Positions 6,896 to 7,284 of a DNA stretch of 7,284 nt are shown here, piece by piece (position 1 is the stretch's first letter; each line of letters opens with the position of its first letter). The notes beneath the pieces were generated by a model that was not told where the DNA came from, did no database searches, and saw only the letters and a list, made by a program, of their open reading frames with translations. A program made the position numbers and the translations under genes. Source of the stretch: Deltaproteobacteria bacterium (lineage in GTDB: Bacteria; Desulfobacterota; UBA8473); the NCBI GenBank assembly GCA_030621455.1, contig JAUXHQ010000088.1, positions 1 through 7,284 on the forward strand. Direction: 5' to 3'.

Positions 6896-6924
6896 AGTAT
6901 AAAGAACCCGGGGTTGTTTGTCAA
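6896..6924 (-). promoter_or_regulatory. Predicted sigma70-type promoter of the GRE operon
   Basis: On the minus strand a perfect -35 box TTGACA (6924-6919) is followed by exactly 17 nt and then TATACT (6901-6896), one base from the consensus -10. Transcription would begin near 6889 and leave a leader of about 65 nt before the GRE start. The spacer contains the small dyad AACCC-C-GGGTT (6905-6915). This is a pattern match with no experimental support, but the boxes, spacing and position are all good. Confidence 0.7.
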
Positions 6925-6940
6925 ATTCAAAGCACATCCA

Positions 6941-6954
6941 CATCCAACTGGATG
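6941..6954. promoter_or_regulatory. Short dyad upstream of the -35 box, candidate activator site
   Basis: CATCCA and TGGATG form a perfect 6-bp inverted repeat with a 2-bp centre. It is centred about 58 bp upstream of the predicted transcription start, a position often used by activators. The repeat is short and could occur by chance. Confidence 0.25.
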
Positions 6955-6955
6955 C

Positions 6956-7036
6956 AGGGGTTCCTCTGATTAGTTTAGTGCCCATCCATTAATGAGCTTT
7001 TGAGAAAACAGGCACCAACAAGTTTCCAATTTATAA
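6956..7036. other. Non-coding region upstream of the GRE promoter
   Basis: This short stretch lies between the promoter region and the doubtful plus-strand frame. I see no gene, tRNA or terminator in it, only a short palindrome CATTAATG near 6987. Confidence 0.4.
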
Positions 7037-7284
7037 ATGAGCAATGTTTTTTGCAAGATCAAGGAAGACATGGGATTGCTCGGAGGCGTAGAGACTTACG
7101 CCGCACAGACAATCCCGCAGACTGAGACAGAGATTATGGGAAAGGACCATCTTTGGATGGAAACAATCTTAACGAGGACAATCATGACTATTGTCGGCAA
7201 CGAGAAACCTGCTATTCTTCCTTCCTTTTCTCACACTTTTGAATATATTTTTGACAACTCCCCAAAAAAGCCTTGCAGTATCGT
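7037..7284 (+). CDS. Open frame running off the window edge, hypothetical, doubtful
   Basis: An ATG at 7037, directly after an in-frame TAA, opens a frame of 82 codons with no stop before the window ends. It would be the 5' part of a gene divergent from the GRE operon. The protein begins MSNVFCKIKEDMGLLGGVET and matches no family I recognise; no helix-turn-helix, signal peptide or membrane segment is visible. There is no Shine-Dalgarno before the ATG, the preceding bases being AT-rich. Codon choice looks partly coding-like. It could be a true small gene, a degraded fragment, or chance. Confidence 0.25.
   Translation, partial: MSNVFCKIKEDMGLLGGVETYAAQTIPQTETEIMGKDHLWMETILTRTIMTIVGNEKPAILPSFSHTFEYIFDNSPKKPCSI

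Noticed and set aside
6350..6973. Plus-strand frame of 207 codons opposite the GRE 5' end
   Set aside because: It is antisense to a strongly supported GRE gene and its promoter, with no recognisable domain or ribosome binding site. It is a shadow of the GRE codon pattern.
1..7284. CRISPR array, tRNA, rRNA or insertion sequence
   Set aside because: I found no regularly spaced repeats, no cloverleaf-like segment, no transposase motifs and no terminal inverted repeats.

Overview
The window comes from a strict anaerobe, most likely a bacterium: Shine-Dalgarno sites are strong and there is a sigma70-like promoter. GC content is moderate. The gene content (glycyl radical enzyme, ferredoxin-linked 2-oxoacid oxidoreductase) fits a sulfate-reducing, syntrophic or fermentative lineage such as Desulfobacterota or an anaerobic Firmicute. 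I cannot place it more closely.

All well-supported genes lie on the minus strand and read as one probable operon from about 6890 down to 115. The order is: a glycyl radical enzyme (GRE, 813 aa); a 221-bp gap; an FMN-dependent nitronate monooxygenase/FabK-like protein (356 aa); then a four-subunit VorB-type 2-oxoacid:ferredoxin oxidoreductase, as delta 2x[4Fe-4S] ferredoxin, alpha (VorB), beta (TPP-binding) and gamma; and finally a 69-aa protein with two CxxC pairs whose ATG overlaps the gamma stop codon. Spacings after the GRE gap run from 55 bp to an 11-bp overlap, which points to co-transcription. Upstream of the GRE are a near-consensus promoter (TTGACA, 17-bp spacer, TATACT) and several dyads, so expression is probably regulated.

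The main point of interest is the GRE. It has the C-terminal glycyl radical motif (RVAGYSAYF, Gly788) and a thiyl-radical cysteine (Cys454). The cysteine context is N-C-M-V-P instead of the G-C-V-E-P of diol dehydratase, choline lyase and arylacetate decarboxylase types, so the general-base glutamate is absent. It also lacks the double cysteine of pyruvate formate-lyase. It resembles the C-M-x-P of fumarate-adding (alkyl/benzylsuccinate synthase) enzymes only at those few residues. A GRE of unassigned chemistry, linked to an FMN enzyme and a CoA- and ferredoxin-dependent 2-oxoacid oxidoreductase, suggests an undescribed anaerobic pathway in which the GRE product is carried on to a 2-oxo acid and then to an acyl-CoA, or the reverse. 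No GRE-activating radical SAM enzyme is in the window.

The two ends are thinly occupied. Positions 1-114 follow the last gene and show no convincing terminator. Positions 6956-7284 hold no recognisable gene, only an open plus-strand frame from 7037 that runs off the edge.
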